Shown here piece by piece: positions 52,383 to 61,042 of a stretch of 64,000 nt of DNA. The stretch's first letter is position 1. Every line of letters begins with the position of its first letter. The notes beneath the pieces are model-generated. The model did not search any database. It was not told the origin of the DNA and was given only the letters and a program-made list of their open reading frames with translations. Source of the stretch: CAWBQO01 sp963790965 (GTDB lineage: Bacteria; Bacteroidota; Rhodothermia; Rhodothermales; DASSAV01); NCBI GenBank assembly GCA_963790965.1, contig CAWBQO010000006.1:248001-312000 (forward strand), read 5' to 3'. The position numbers and the translations under genes were made by a program.

Positions 52383-53453
52383 TTAATATACAATATCGGA
52401 AGCGCTCCGGCGACTCTTCTTGTCCTCCGTTTTGGCTTCCGGCACGAGCTTGCCCAACAAAAGGGTCAGCACGAGCCGCTCGTCCCGCTCCGCACCCCCC
52501 TTTAACTCAAAATCGGCCGCGAGGAGCGCCTTAAACGCTTCCTCAACAAACGGCATACCCATCCGCTTCAGCGCGCTCACGTACTCCTTCAAAAAGTAAG
52601 GGGACACGCCCACGCGCCCTGCCAGTGAAGACTCCGGCACGCCGGCGGCTTTCCCCGCCCCGAGCTTCCAAAGCCTCGTAAAGTAGCCTGAGAGAACGGA
52701 TACGATCATGATCGCCTCGCTCCGCCGGTAAGCAGAATGGCGCAACATCCGTTCCGCGATGCGCACCGCCTCGGCTCTGCGGCCCTCACCGATCGCTTTC
52801 TGCAACTCGAAGACGTTAAACTCGCGGGTCTGTCCAGTCGCCTGAACAATATCCTGGACAGTCAACGCCTGCCGTCCGCCAACGAAGGTAATAAGCTTTT
52901 CTACTTCCGTTGCGGCCGAGCTGAGGTTGTTACCCACCAGGTCCGCCAGCATCCCGGCAGCCTGCGCGTCAATCGTGCGCCCAGAGGCCTGGACGTACTT
53001 CTGCACCCAGCCGGGTAACTGATTGGAATAGAGGGTCTTGAACTCTGCCCACACGGCATGATCGCGCAGCGCCCGGTAGGGATGCGCCGATGCGTTGGGC
53101 TTGCCCTGACAGATGAGCAGCACGCTCGCCTGCGGGTTCGGCGATGCCGCGTAGGAAGCGAACAGCCGGTTGTTCTTCATCGAGTCGAACTCCCGGACCA
53201 CAATCGCCCTTCGCTCCGCCATCATCGGGTACGACGCGCAAAGAGCCATCACGGCTTGCGTCTCCGTGTCGGTGCCGTAGACGATGTCCTGGTTGAAAGC
53301 GCGTTCATGCTCCGAAAGGACGTTTGCAAGAAAAACCTCCTGCAACTGATTCGCAAACCACGGTTCCTCTCCATAGAGGAAGTACAACGGCTTGAAATTG
53401 CGATGGCGAAAAGCCGTTTCCAGCTGCTCGTATGTAGCGCCTGCTTTGGCCAC
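52383..53453 (-). CDS. holA: DNA polymerase III subunit delta
   Basis: HolA is the clamp-loader wrench that opens the beta clamp. The 356-residue protein opens with FKPLYFLYGEEPWFANQLQEVF and continues through the AAA+-like domains (VLLICQGKPN; LVGNNLSSAATEVEKLITFVGG; TREFNVFELQKAIGEGRRAEAVRIAERML) to a helical collar domain. It starts with GTG. A candidate promoter lies 40 bp upstream. It is separated from the sigma gene by 49 bp. Confidence 0.92.
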   Translation of the reverse strand: MAKAGATYEQLETAFRHRNFKPLYFLYGEEPWFANQLQEVFLANVLSEHERAFNQDIVYGTDTETQAVMALCASYPMMAERRAIVVREFDSMKNNRLFASYAASPNPQASVLLICQGKPNASAHPYRALRDHAVWAEFKTLYSNQLPGWVQKYVQASGRTIDAQAAGMLADLVGNNLSSAATEVEKLITFVGGRQALTVQDIVQATGQTREFNVFELQKAIGEGRRAEAVRIAERMLRHSAYRRSEAIMIVSVLSGYFTRLWKLGAGKAAGVPESSLAGRVGVSPYFLKEYVSALKRMGMPFVEEAFKALLAADFELKGGAERDERLVLTLLLGKLVPEAKTEDKKSRRSASDIVY

Positions 53454-53492
53454 GAACGGTTGCGGGTCGGTTGAGCGTTCGGCAAGTCTGCT

Positions 53493-53522
53493 ATAATACG
53501 CAAGCGCGCGGCCAATTCACAA
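53493..53522 (-). promoter_or_regulatory. Candidate holA promoter
   Basis: On the minus strand TTGTGA (53522-53517) and TATTAT (53498-53493) are 18 bp apart, predicting a start near 53486 and a leader of about 33 bases to the holA GTG. The plus strand of the same DNA contains TATAAT (53492-53497) with a poorly spaced TTGAGC, so divergent promoter activity is also possible. Confidence 0.4.
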
Positions 53523-53698
53523 TTAAGATTTCGTGCTGAAGGGATCATTTCTGTGAAAATGCCCGATCCGTGCGCCACGCCGGTTTGCGCGGAGCGCCTC
53601 GGCGAAGAACCGCACGTGAGGGTGGCAGTTAAGCGCCGGGCGCACTACTTTACCGCAAGACGCCCCGCCGCCGGCTCTTTTCGGGGGGCGACGCTACC

Positions 53699-54442
53699 AT
53701 GAACGATCTCATCGTTGTCTTCATCATCGGACTCTTCGGCAGCGCGCATTGCATTGGGATGTGCGGCGGATTTGTCGTAGCCATGGGCCAGCTGCACGGC
53801 GGCTCAGGCCGCGCGCGCGCCATGCAGAGCCTGTACTACGTCGGCAAAACGATGACGTACACCGTCTTCGGTGCCGTGGCGGGAGCCTTTGGCGCGGCGG
53901 TCGGTGCGGCCATCGGCGGCGTTCAAGACGCGCTGAGTATCGCCCTCGGCATCGTCATTGTGCTCATCGGACTCAGCCTCGCGGGTGTGTTCAGCCGCCT
54001 GCGCGCCCTGCCGACCGTTCCGGGCGTTCAGGCGCTAAGCGGTGCCATCGGCAAGCTGCTTCAGCGCCGCTCGGGAGCCTCGCTCTTCGCCCTCGGCGCG
54101 CTCAACGGACTGCTTCCGTGCGGACTCGTCTACGCGCTGCTCGTCAAGGCCGCCGCAACCGGCTCTGTCGTCGGCGGGGCGGCGACGATGGCGGTCTTTG
54201 GCCTGGCCACCGTACCCGCCCTCTACATCCTTTCTCTCAGCAGCGGCCTTATGCGGCCGCTCTGGCGGAACCGTCTCAGCCGCATCGGCGGCGTGCTCGT
54301 TGTGGTGCTCGGCCTTCTCACCATTGCACGCGGCACCCCCGCGCGCCCTGCAGTTATGGGCCTACTCCACGGCACCGGCGGCAATCAGGAGCAGTCCGGC
54401 ACACGGCCACCGGAACAAGACGCCCCCGCCCGCTCTTTTTGA
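53699..54442 (+). CDS. Sulfite exporter TauE/SafE family protein
   Basis: The 247-residue protein has six or so hydrophobic helices. It begins with FIIGLFGSAHCIGMCGGFVVAMG, the HC-x-GMCGG motif of the SafE/UreH-like branch, often linked to cytochrome oxidase or metal handling rather than sulfite export. A second Cys (LNGLLPCGLVYALLVKAAATG) matches the internal repeat of the family. The C terminus is a short polar tail. No cytochrome oxidase genes are in the window. Confidence 0.85.
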   Translation: MNDLIVVFIIGLFGSAHCIGMCGGFVVAMGQLHGGSGRARAMQSLYYVGKTMTYTVFGAVAGAFGAAVGAAIGGVQDALSIALGIVIVLIGLSLAGVFSRLRALPTVPGVQALSGAIGKLLQRRSGASLFALGALNGLLPCGLVYALLVKAAATGSVVGGAATMAVFGLATVPALYILSLSSGLMRPLWRNRLSRIGGVLVVVLGLLTIARGTPARPAVMGLLHGTGGNQEQSGTRPPEQDAPARSF

Positions 54443-54606
54443 GCAATCGCGGACAGCGAGAGAGGCGGCATTGCCAACCGGGCTTTCGCCGCCCCCGGCA
54501 CAGAGTTGCCCGGCGGCCCGTCAAGATTGCGCCGGAAGTGGACGGCACGGGACGGGAGGCGCATCCATCTTCAGGGCAGACCTGATCACAATGAGGAAGG
54601 TGCCCG

Positions 54607-54678
54607 ATGCCGAGTGAACGAAAGTTGCTCTTTGCCCTGCTGCTGCTCGTCGCCGCCGTGATGCTCGCTGCGCTTTAA
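54607..54678 (+). CDS. Possible 23-residue single-helix membrane peptide
   Basis: ATG at 54607 opens a 23-codon ORF: a short basic N terminus and one hydrophobic helix (LLFALLLLVAAVMLAAL). GAGGAAGG lies a few bases upstream, a strong ribosome-binding site. Tiny membrane peptides of this kind often associate with larger membrane proteins; the SafE gene is 164 bp upstream. No homology is claimed. Confidence 0.45.
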   Translation: MPSERKLLFALLLLVAAVMLAAL

Positions 54679-54813
54679 CGCCTCCGCGCGCCACCTACAG
54701 CACAAGAATGTTGCTCCTTCGGGCGGCCCGGCACTTGCCGGCTCCGGCGGTGCCGGTTAGTTTAGGATCTCGACTGCCCGAGACCTTCGCCACTTCCACC
54801 GGACCCGAACGCA

Positions 54814-55260
54814 ATGGATCAGCAAACGAACATCACCCGCCGCGCCACTGCGAGGTGGAAAGGCCCGGGCCTCGACGGTGCGGGCACCATCGCGACCACC
54901 AGCGGCGCGCTCGACGCGCTGCCGTACTCGCATCGAACCCGCTTTCGCAACGAAGATGGCCGCCTCGGGTCTAATCCCGAAGAATTGGTAGCGGCAGCTC
55001 ACGCGGCCTGCTTCAACATGGCCCTGAGCTTCCGCCTCGGCGGCGCAGGATTCACCGCGGAGGACCTGCAGACCGAAGCGACGCTCGAAATGCACATGCT
55101 GGACGATTATACCATCACGCGTGTCACGCTGCGGCTCGAGGGCCGCGTGCCCGGCATTTCTGAAGAACAGTTTCTCCGGCTCGCGGAAGAAGCCAAGGCT
55201 ACCTGCCCGGTGTCACGAGTGCTGAATGCCGAAGTTATTCTGCAGGCACGCCTTACGTGA
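54814..55260 (+). CDS. OsmC-family protein (second copy)
   Basis: The 148-residue protein has GSNPEELVAAAHAACFNM with Cys66 and AKATCPVSRVL with Cys131, the OsmC peroxidatic and resolving pair. It is clearly paralogous to the OsmC protein at 48 kb (same motif order), with a different N terminus. It should act on organic hydroperoxides. It lies 40 bp upstream of the YdcF gene. Confidence 0.92.
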   Translation: MDQQTNITRRATARWKGPGLDGAGTIATTSGALDALPYSHRTRFRNEDGRLGSNPEELVAAAHAACFNMALSFRLGGAGFTAEDLQTEATLEMHMLDDYTITRVTLRLEGRVPGISEEQFLRLAEEAKATCPVSRVLNAEVILQARLT

Positions 55261-55300
55261 ACCCACGGCAAGTGGCCCGTCCATATAGACCAGAACCCGG

Positions 55301-56035
55301 TTGGCCGACCCGACTACATTTGGCGCGCACGCGATAGTCGTCCTTGGCGGGGGCGTGCAGCCCGACGGAACGCTACCGCGCGCCGCGAAAAACCGCGTCC
55401 ATCGCGCGGCGGAATTGTACCACCGAAATGTTGCACCGCGAATCATTCTCTCGGGGCGCTGCGGACTCTCGGCCCACGAGCCGCCGCCGGTTTCTGAGGC
55501 GGCCGCGATGGCGGCGTTCGCGAAGAAACTTGGCGTGCCCTCCTCGGCGCTGCTGCTCGAGGAGGAATCGCGGGACACGCTCGGCAACGCCTACTTTGTG
55601 CGCCGCAACTTCCTTGACCCAAATGGTTGGCACAGCATCAGGATCGTGACCTCGGATTTTCATCTTTCCCGCGCCGCGTGGGTTTTTCGCAAGGTGCTCG
55701 GCGCCGCGTATGACTTCTCCTTCGTCTCCGCGCCTTCCGGCTTATCCAACCGGCTCCTGATCGAGCGCGCGCTTGAAGAGTGCCGCATCTCCATCTTTCT
55801 CATGGAGTGGATGCAGCGCGTCATCGATGCCGACGAGCCGGCGCTCGACCATATCATCCACGATGAACATTACGGCTACGCCAATGCCCCGACGATGACG
55901 AAAGAGGACATGAACCGTCGCCTTGACGAGATCGGGCGCATCAATCGCATCGACGGAAGCGTACGCTGGGTACTCTTCGGCACCAACCCCGATTCTGCGC
56001 CGGCCATCATGGACACAACCACGACCACCCCGTGA
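55301..56035 (+). CDS. YdcF/DUF218 family protein
   Basis: The 244-residue protein has AIVVLGGGVQPDGTLPRAAKNRVHRAAELYHR, RIILSG, LEEESRDTLGNAYFVRRNFL and IVTSDFHLSRAAWVF, the DUF218 hallmarks shared with SanA/ElyC, proteins linked to envelope integrity. Unlike ElyC it lacks N-terminal membrane helices. It starts with TTG at 55301, the first start after an in-frame stop. Its TGA overlaps the next gene's GTG (GTGA). Confidence 0.85.
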   Translation: MADPTTFGAHAIVVLGGGVQPDGTLPRAAKNRVHRAAELYHRNVAPRIILSGRCGLSAHEPPPVSEAAAMAAFAKKLGVPSSALLLEEESRDTLGNAYFVRRNFLDPNGWHSIRIVTSDFHLSRAAWVFRKVLGAAYDFSFVSAPSGLSNRLLIERALEECRISIFLMEWMQRVIDADEPALDHIIHDEHYGYANAPTMTKEDMNRRLDEIGRINRIDGSVRWVLFGTNPDSAPAIMDTTTTTP

Positions 56036-57051
56036 GCGCTCCCCTCGCAACGCTTCTCCTCCTTCAGGCCACGGCCGACACGACCGCTGCCGCCGACACC
56101 ACCGGTGCCATGCGCAACATCGGGCGCGACGTGGGCGACGCCGGGCGGCTGCTCATTTCCGGCCAATGGGAGCTGTTCTGGTCGCGCATCTACGAAGGCA
56201 TGGGCGGGCTTGTCGTGTCCTTTGTGCCGAAGCTGCTCACGGCGATCGTCGTGTTCGTCATCCTCTACGTGGGCTTCCGCGTACTCGGCTCCCTGCTGCA
56301 CCAGGTGCTCAACCGCAGCCGCCGCGTAGACTCCGGCTTGCAGACGCTCTTCCTTAAAACCTTCCGCGTGATCGGCAGCATCTTTATCGCCCTCATGGTG
56401 CTTGCGCAGTTCGACATCGACGTGAGCGCGCTCCTGGCAGGCCTCGGTATCATCGGTATCGCCGTCGGCTTCGCCGCGCGCGACACGCTGGAGAACTTTA
56501 TCTCGGGCATCACCATCCTCATCGACAAGCCCTTTCGCGTCTCGGACAACGTGCAGGTTGAGGACGTTTTTGGCACCGTGGAAGAGATCACGCTGCGCTC
56601 GACGCGCCTGCGCACGCTCAACAACGAAATCATGGTGATGCCGAACCTGCAGATGATCAATCAAAAACTGATCAACCACACCATGCTCGGGCTTCTCCGC
56701 GTTGAGGTCTTCTTTGGCATCGCCTACAAAGAGTCGCCCGAAGAAGCGCGGCAGGTCGTCCTTAAGCTTACCGAAGGCGACTCGCGCCTCCATCCGGACT
56801 ATCCGCCAAAGGTGGTCGTGACGACGCTCAACGACTCGAGCGTGGACATGAAGCTGCACCTTTTTCTGACCAATCCCAAACTCGAAGTGCCTGTCCGTTT
56901 TGAATACACGGAGAAGATATTCAACGCCCTCACCGAAGCGGGCATCGAGATTCCCTTCCCGCACCTTCAGCTTTTCATCGATGAAGCGAAGGGGCTTGAG
57001 GGCACCGTGCTCAAGCGAACCGAACCTCCCTCGGGCGGTGACGGCGCGTGA
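56032..57051 (+). CDS. MscS-family small-conductance mechanosensitive channel
   Basis: The 339-residue protein has an N-terminal hydrophobic segment, two further helices (PKLLTAIVVFVILYVGFRVLGSLL; TFRVIGSIFIALMVLAQF), the TM3 pore helix ALLAGLGIIGIAVGFAARDTLENFISGI with its Gly/Ala packing pattern, and the beta domain FRVSDNVQVEDVFGTVEEITLRSTRLRT. It is close to E. coli MscS in architecture. The start overlaps the ydcF-like stop, so the two are cotranslated. Confidence 0.93.
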   Translation: MSAPLATLLLLQATADTTAAADTTGAMRNIGRDVGDAGRLLISGQWELFWSRIYEGMGGLVVSFVPKLLTAIVVFVILYVGFRVLGSLLHQVLNRSRRVDSGLQTLFLKTFRVIGSIFIALMVLAQFDIDVSALLAGLGIIGIAVGFAARDTLENFISGITILIDKPFRVSDNVQVEDVFGTVEEITLRSTRLRTLNNEIMVMPNLQMINQKLINHTMLGLLRVEVFFGIAYKESPEEARQVVLKLTEGDSRLHPDYPPKVVVTTLNDSSVDMKLHLFLTNPKLEVPVRFEYTEKIFNALTEAGIEIPFPHLQLFIDEAKGLEGTVLKRTEPPSGGDGA

Positions 57052-57088
57052 GACCGTCCGTCCGCTAATCACCTAAACCCTACCCGCC

Positions 57089-58003
57089 ATGCAAATCGGA
57101 ATGATCGGCCTCGGAAAGATGGGGCTAAACATGACCCGCCGCCTTATTCAGGGCGGCCATTCGCTGGTCGTCAACGACCTCGACGCCGCAGCGATCAAGG
57201 AAGCCGAAGAGGCAGGTGCCTCCGGTGCCGACTCGCCCGAAGCGCTCGTAAAAAGCCTCGCGGCACCGCGCGCCGTCTGGGTCATGGTGCCGGCCGGCGA
57301 GGTGACGGAGAAGGTCATCGGCAACCTGGCGGGCCTCCTTCAACCCGGAGACACGATCATCGACGGCGGCAACAGTTACTACCGAGACACGCTCCGGCGC
57401 GGCGCAGCCTTGAAGCAGAAGAGCATTCACTACGTCGACGTCGGCACGAGCGGCGGCGTTTGGGGCCTTACGGAAGGCTACAGTCTCATGATCGGCGGCA
57501 CCGCCGACGCCGTCGAACGGCTGAAGCCGCTCTTCGAAACCCTCGCTCCGGGGAAAGAGAAGGGCTGGGGCCACGTCGGCCCCGTCGGCTCCGGCCACTT
57601 TGTCAAAATGGTCCATAACGGCATCGAATACGGCATGATGCAGGCCATAGCCGAAGGCTTCGCCGTCATGGAAGGCAAGCGCGACTTTGACCTCGATCTG
57701 CATCAGATCGCCGACATCTGGCACGACGGCAGCGTCGTTCGATCCTGGCTGCTTGAACTCACCGCCGACGCGCTCGAGAAGAACCCGAAGCTCGACGGGC
57801 TCGCCGCCTATGTCAGCGATTCCGGCGAAGGCCGGTGGACGGTGCAAGAGGCCGTCGACCTCGACGTGCCCGCGCCCGTCATCACCCTCTCGCTCATCGA
57901 GCGGCTTCGCTCGCGCGTCGAAAACTCTTTTGCGGACCGGTTGCTTGCCGCGATGCGCAACGAGTTCGGCGGCCACGCCGTCAAAACGATATCGCAGAAA
58001 TGA
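57089..58003 (+). CDS. gnd: 6-phosphogluconate dehydrogenase (decarboxylating), short form
   Basis: Gnd oxidises 6-phosphogluconate to ribulose 5-phosphate in the pentose phosphate pathway. The 304-residue protein has the Rossmann motif MQIGMIGLGKMGLNM, IIDGGNSYYRDT, the substrate loop DVGTSGGVWG and the catalytic HFVKMVHNGIEYGMMQ. The length matches the short GntZ/YqeC-type enzymes, which are often NAD-dependent. No zwf gene is adjacent. Confidence 0.93.
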   Translation: MQIGMIGLGKMGLNMTRRLIQGGHSLVVNDLDAAAIKEAEEAGASGADSPEALVKSLAAPRAVWVMVPAGEVTEKVIGNLAGLLQPGDTIIDGGNSYYRDTLRRGAALKQKSIHYVDVGTSGGVWGLTEGYSLMIGGTADAVERLKPLFETLAPGKEKGWGHVGPVGSGHFVKMVHNGIEYGMMQAIAEGFAVMEGKRDFDLDLHQIADIWHDGSVVRSWLLELTADALEKNPKLDGLAAYVSDSGEGRWTVQEAVDLDVPAPVITLSLIERLRSRVENSFADRLLAAMRNEFGGHAVKTISQK

Positions 58004-58139
58004 TGAAGTTGTGGCGGAAGCGGCTTCAATGGTAAGCTAAATACTTAATTTTATGAGATGGTAGCGCCAACTCCGTAGCTAACGAATATATCGAAATAGA
58101 ACGGAACCGGCCTGCAGTGTACGTCATAGAACGACCGTG

Positions 58140-58168
58140 CATCCTACTTCCCACCCATTTGTAGGATG
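58140..58168. repeat. Inverted repeat in the gnd-AP2 intergenic region
   Basis: CATCCTAC (58140-58147) and GTAGGATG (58161-58168) are perfect 8-bp arms with a 13-base spacer and no T-run. It is the only clear structure in the 377-bp gap 58004-58380, whose first part is more AT-rich than the surroundings. Confidence 0.5.
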
Positions 58169-58380
58169 TGCATAACCTGAATTGCTGCCGCCCCGGCTGT
58201 TTCCTGCACCCCTCGAGCCGGCAGTCTGACCGTTCGACCATGGCTTCCAGGTTGAGTAGAACGCAATCCGCCGTTTGTCTGCAGCGCCCTTCATGTCGCG
58301 CTTCTGACGCTCCGACAAGCAAAGTGGACTACGTTTGCACGGCCTTTTAGCCGGTCGTGAACACGAAGGAGAGATGCACC

Positions 58381-58965
58381 ATGAAAACCATCAACAACGT
58401 CTATCGCATTGACATCATTGCGACGCAATCGTACCCGAACCGCCATCCTACCCACGGCTGGCAGGTGCGCGTTCGTCGCCAGGGTGTCCAGCACACCAAG
58501 TTCTTCTCTGATGACAAGTATGGCGGCCGCGAAGAGGCCCTTCAGGAGTCGATCAAGTATCGGGACAACCTGATCAAGTCGCTTCCGGAGCCTGCCAACT
58601 CTGTCGAAGAGTCTGCCAAAGCCCGTTCTAAGACGGGCGTCGTCGGCCTCAACTTCTGCAACAAGGATGACGGCAGCGGCAAGCAGAAGCCCTACATCCA
58701 GCTCAGCTGGCTGACCGGCGGCGGCTCGCGCAAGAGCGCTTCGTACTCGGTTGACAAGTGGGGCCTCCGCCGCGCCGTGTGGAATGCCGTTGTTCGCCTT
58801 CACCGGGAGAAAGGCGAAAAGGGCGATCCGTACAAAATGTTCAACCAGGCCTACAATTCGATCATTCGGCAGGAACCCCATCTGGAGCACCATCAGCCCC
58901 GCGAAGGTTCCGACCTCGAACCGCCTGATCCGAACATGCCGCCCGTTCCCTCCAAGAGGAAGTAG
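58381..58965 (+). CDS. AP2/ERF domain-containing protein
   Basis: The 194-residue protein has an AP2-like three-strand plus helix unit at residues about 26-70 (GWQVRVRRQGVQHTKFFSDDKYGGREEALQESIKYRDNLI). A second unit lies at about 85-145 (TGVVGLNFCNKDDG...SYSVDKWGLRRAVWNAVVRLHREKG). AP2 domains bind DNA; bacterial and phage copies are often next to homing endonucleases, but here the protein stands alone with a strong GAAGGAG site and its own terminator. The C-terminal tail is Pro-rich and basic. Confidence 0.75.
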   Translation: MKTINNVYRIDIIATQSYPNRHPTHGWQVRVRRQGVQHTKFFSDDKYGGREEALQESIKYRDNLIKSLPEPANSVEESAKARSKTGVVGLNFCNKDDGSGKQKPYIQLSWLTGGGSRKSASYSVDKWGLRRAVWNAVVRLHREKGEKGDPYKMFNQAYNSIIRQEPHLEHHQPREGSDLEPPDPNMPPVPSKRK

Positions 58966-59000
58966 GCAGCCGTTGGGTCTCCTGAAGCGCGACAAATCAA

Positions 59001-59039
59001 AGAGAGCAGCCGGGAACGACCTCCGGCTGCTCTCTTTTT
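59001..59039. terminator. Bidirectional intrinsic terminator
   Basis: AGAGAGCAGCCGG (59001-59013) and CCGGCTGCTCTCT (59023-59035) form a perfect 13-bp stem with T5 on the plus strand; the minus strand has TTTGATTT after the stem. It serves the AP2 gene and the convergent hypothetical gene. Confidence 0.9.
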
Positions 59040-59044
59040 GATGC

Positions 59045-59446
59045 CTAAGCCGCGCTGGTCCCCGGGCCTATGCGAAGCGCCTCGGGCAAGTCGTTTTGCT
59101 GCGCTTCCGGATTCAGTACAGACAACAGCGGCAGGTCGAGCGCCGTCAGGAACCGCCCGAGCGCGGCGATGAGAAACTCCTGCTGCAGCTCGACAAAGTC
59201 CGGCTCGAAGCGGCCTTGCGCGTCCCGGTGACCTTCAATGTCGAGGTAAAGCACGCGCGGCCAGTCTGGAAGCTGCCCCTGCGCCTCCTGAATGAGCGCA
59301 AACAACTGCTGCGCGGCACCTTCGAAGGTGTCCGTCTCCGCAACCACGTGATAAAGGGAGACGGTGTTGTCGAAGTTCATCCAGACGCCGGGTGCTTCGG
59401 GCTTCTGGTAGGCTGGGACGAAAACCGAATCGGGTAATTCAGACAT
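59045..59446 (-). CDS. Uncharacterised protein, 133 residues
   Basis: I do not recognise a family. The protein is acidic and soluble, with alternating strand and helix segments (NFDNTVSLYHVVAETDTFEGAAQQLFALIQEAQ; PRVLYLDIEGHRDAQGRF; EFLIAALGRFLTALDLPLLSVLNP). The length, composition and terminator placement support a real gene. It is convergent with the AP2 gene and divergent from the adaptor gene at 59.6 kb. Confidence 0.65.
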   Translation of the reverse strand: MSELPDSVFVPAYQKPEAPGVWMNFDNTVSLYHVVAETDTFEGAAQQLFALIQEAQGQLPDWPRVLYLDIEGHRDAQGRFEPDFVELQQEFLIAALGRFLTALDLPLLSVLNPEAQQNDLPEALRIGPGTSAA

Positions 59447-59624
59447 GAGGCATCCTCAACAAATGCTGCTGACTAATAGAACCATTAGCAAAGCGAAGCC
59501 GCGGTAAACGCGCAAAAAGGACTTTCCACATCAACGACTGCAACCACGGCGTCACGCACTCGTAACCCCTGCGGACTCCCGGCCGTTCCGGCTCCTCCTT
59601 GTTCCCTGCATTGATCCCCTCAGT

Positions 59625-60995
59625 ATGGCTAAGAAGAAGAACGCGACCCGCACCCTGCTTGTTTGGGCGGGCGGCATCATCGGCATTCTCATAATCCTCG
59701 GCGTGGCCGGCAAAATGGCAGGCGTCTTCGGCGGCGGCAACAAGGGCGTTGAGGTGGAGACCGAACAAGCGAGCATGCGCAAGATCACGCAGGTCGTGAC
59801 GGCCTCCGGCAAAGTGCAGCCGGAAGTCGAGATCAAAATTAGCCCCGACGTTTCCGGTGAGATCATCGACCTTCGCGTCCGCGAGGGGGATCAGGTGCGC
59901 CAGGGCGATCTGCTGGCCCGCATTCGCCCGGACTTCTATACGGCGCAAGTCGAGCAGGCCCAGGCCGGCGTCTTGCAGGCGCAGGCCGCTCTGGCCCAGC
60001 GCAAGGCGGACCTGCTCCGGTCGAAGACGGAAGTGGACCGGCAGAACGAGCTTTTTGACCGCAAAGTAATCGCCGAAGCCGACGCGCAGTCGGCGCGCAC
60101 TGCCTATGACGTGGCGAAGGCTGCGTACGATGCGGCGGAATACGCGGTTCAGAGCGCCCAGGCGCGCCTTCGAGAAACACAGGAGCAACTCAACAAGACG
60201 AGCATCTACGCCCCAATGACGGGCACCATCAGCCAGTTGAACGTCGAGTACGGCGAGCGCGTCGTGGGGACGAGCCAGATGGCGGGCACCGAAATGATGC
60301 GTGTCGCACTGCTCGACCGCATGGAAATTGAAGTGGACGTGAACGAGAATGACGTGATTAACGTCCACGTCGGCGACACGGCCTCCGTGGACATCGACGC
60401 TTACCCGGACGGTGCGTTCGTCGGGGTCGTTACGGAGATCGCCAATTCGGCACGGATCAGCGGGTTAGGTACGCAGGACCAGGTCACGAACTTTCCCGTC
60501 AAGGTGCGCATCGTTGGAGCCGACGGCCGCGCTGTTTCGGAAGGCGTCAACACCGCCTCTACGGAAGTTCCCCCCGGCCGCCGGCGCAACGCGCTCCTTC
60601 GGCCCGGCATGACCGGCACCGTGGACATCTTCACGGAGACCGTCGGCGACGCGGTTGCCGTGCCCATTCAGGCGGTCACTATGCGGGACTTCAGCAAGTT
60701 TCCGAAAGAAGAGGCTTCCGGCAACGACGAAGGGGTACAGCCGGAGGTTACGGAGCGACCCAGAGAGGACCTCCGGAAGATGGTCTTTGTCATTCGCGAA
60801 GGCAAGGCCGAGCCGCGAGAGGTCGAAACGGGCATCGCCGACGACACTTACATCGAGGTTACGATGGGGATCGCCGGCGGCGACACGGTCATCATCGGCC
60901 CGTATAGCGCCGTCAGCCGCGCCCTTGAACCCGGCGGCGATGTTCGCATCAAGAAAGACGACGCCTCCGGTGCGGGCGGACGACCAGGTGCCTGA
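59625..60995 (+). CDS. Periplasmic adaptor subunit (MacA/HlyD-like) of an ABC exporter
   Basis: The 456-residue protein has an N-terminal membrane anchor (LLVWAGGIIGILIILGVAG), a lipoyl/barrel-sandwich half (ISPDVSGEIIDLRVREGDQVRQGDLLARI), a long coiled-coil hairpin and the closing APMTGTISQLNVEYGERV, then beta-barrel and membrane-proximal domains. It links the inner-membrane ABC transporter encoded next to an outer-membrane TolC-type channel. The gene order MFP-ATPase-permease-permease supports this. Confidence 0.9.
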   Translation: MAKKKNATRTLLVWAGGIIGILIILGVAGKMAGVFGGGNKGVEVETEQASMRKITQVVTASGKVQPEVEIKISPDVSGEIIDLRVREGDQVRQGDLLARIRPDFYTAQVEQAQAGVLQAQAALAQRKADLLRSKTEVDRQNELFDRKVIAEADAQSARTAYDVAKAAYDAAEYAVQSAQARLRETQEQLNKTSIYAPMTGTISQLNVEYGERVVGTSQMAGTEMMRVALLDRMEIEVDVNENDVINVHVGDTASVDIDAYPDGAFVGVVTEIANSARISGLGTQDQVTNFPVKVRIVGADGRAVSEGVNTASTEVPPGRRRNALLRPGMTGTVDIFTETVGDAVAVPIQAVTMRDFSKFPKEEASGNDEGVQPEVTERPREDLRKMVFVIREGKAEPREVETGIADDTYIEVTMGIAGGDTVIIGPYSAVSRALEPGGDVRIKKDDASGAGGRPGA

Positions 60996-61042
60996 TCTGC
61001 CACCTCATTTCTGATCTTCCGGCCGACCTTCCGTACGTCTCT

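Noticed and set aside
53471..53497. Plus-strand TTGAGC/TATAAT promoter
   Set aside because: The 15-bp spacer is too short and the next plus-strand gene is 200 bp away; the minus-strand reading gives a better-spaced promoter for holA.
53559..53702. 47-codon ORF overlapping the SafE-like gene start by ATGA
   Set aside because: The overlap is suggestive, but the composition (Arg/Ala/Pro-rich, no helix or signal) looks random and no close ribosome-binding site is seen.
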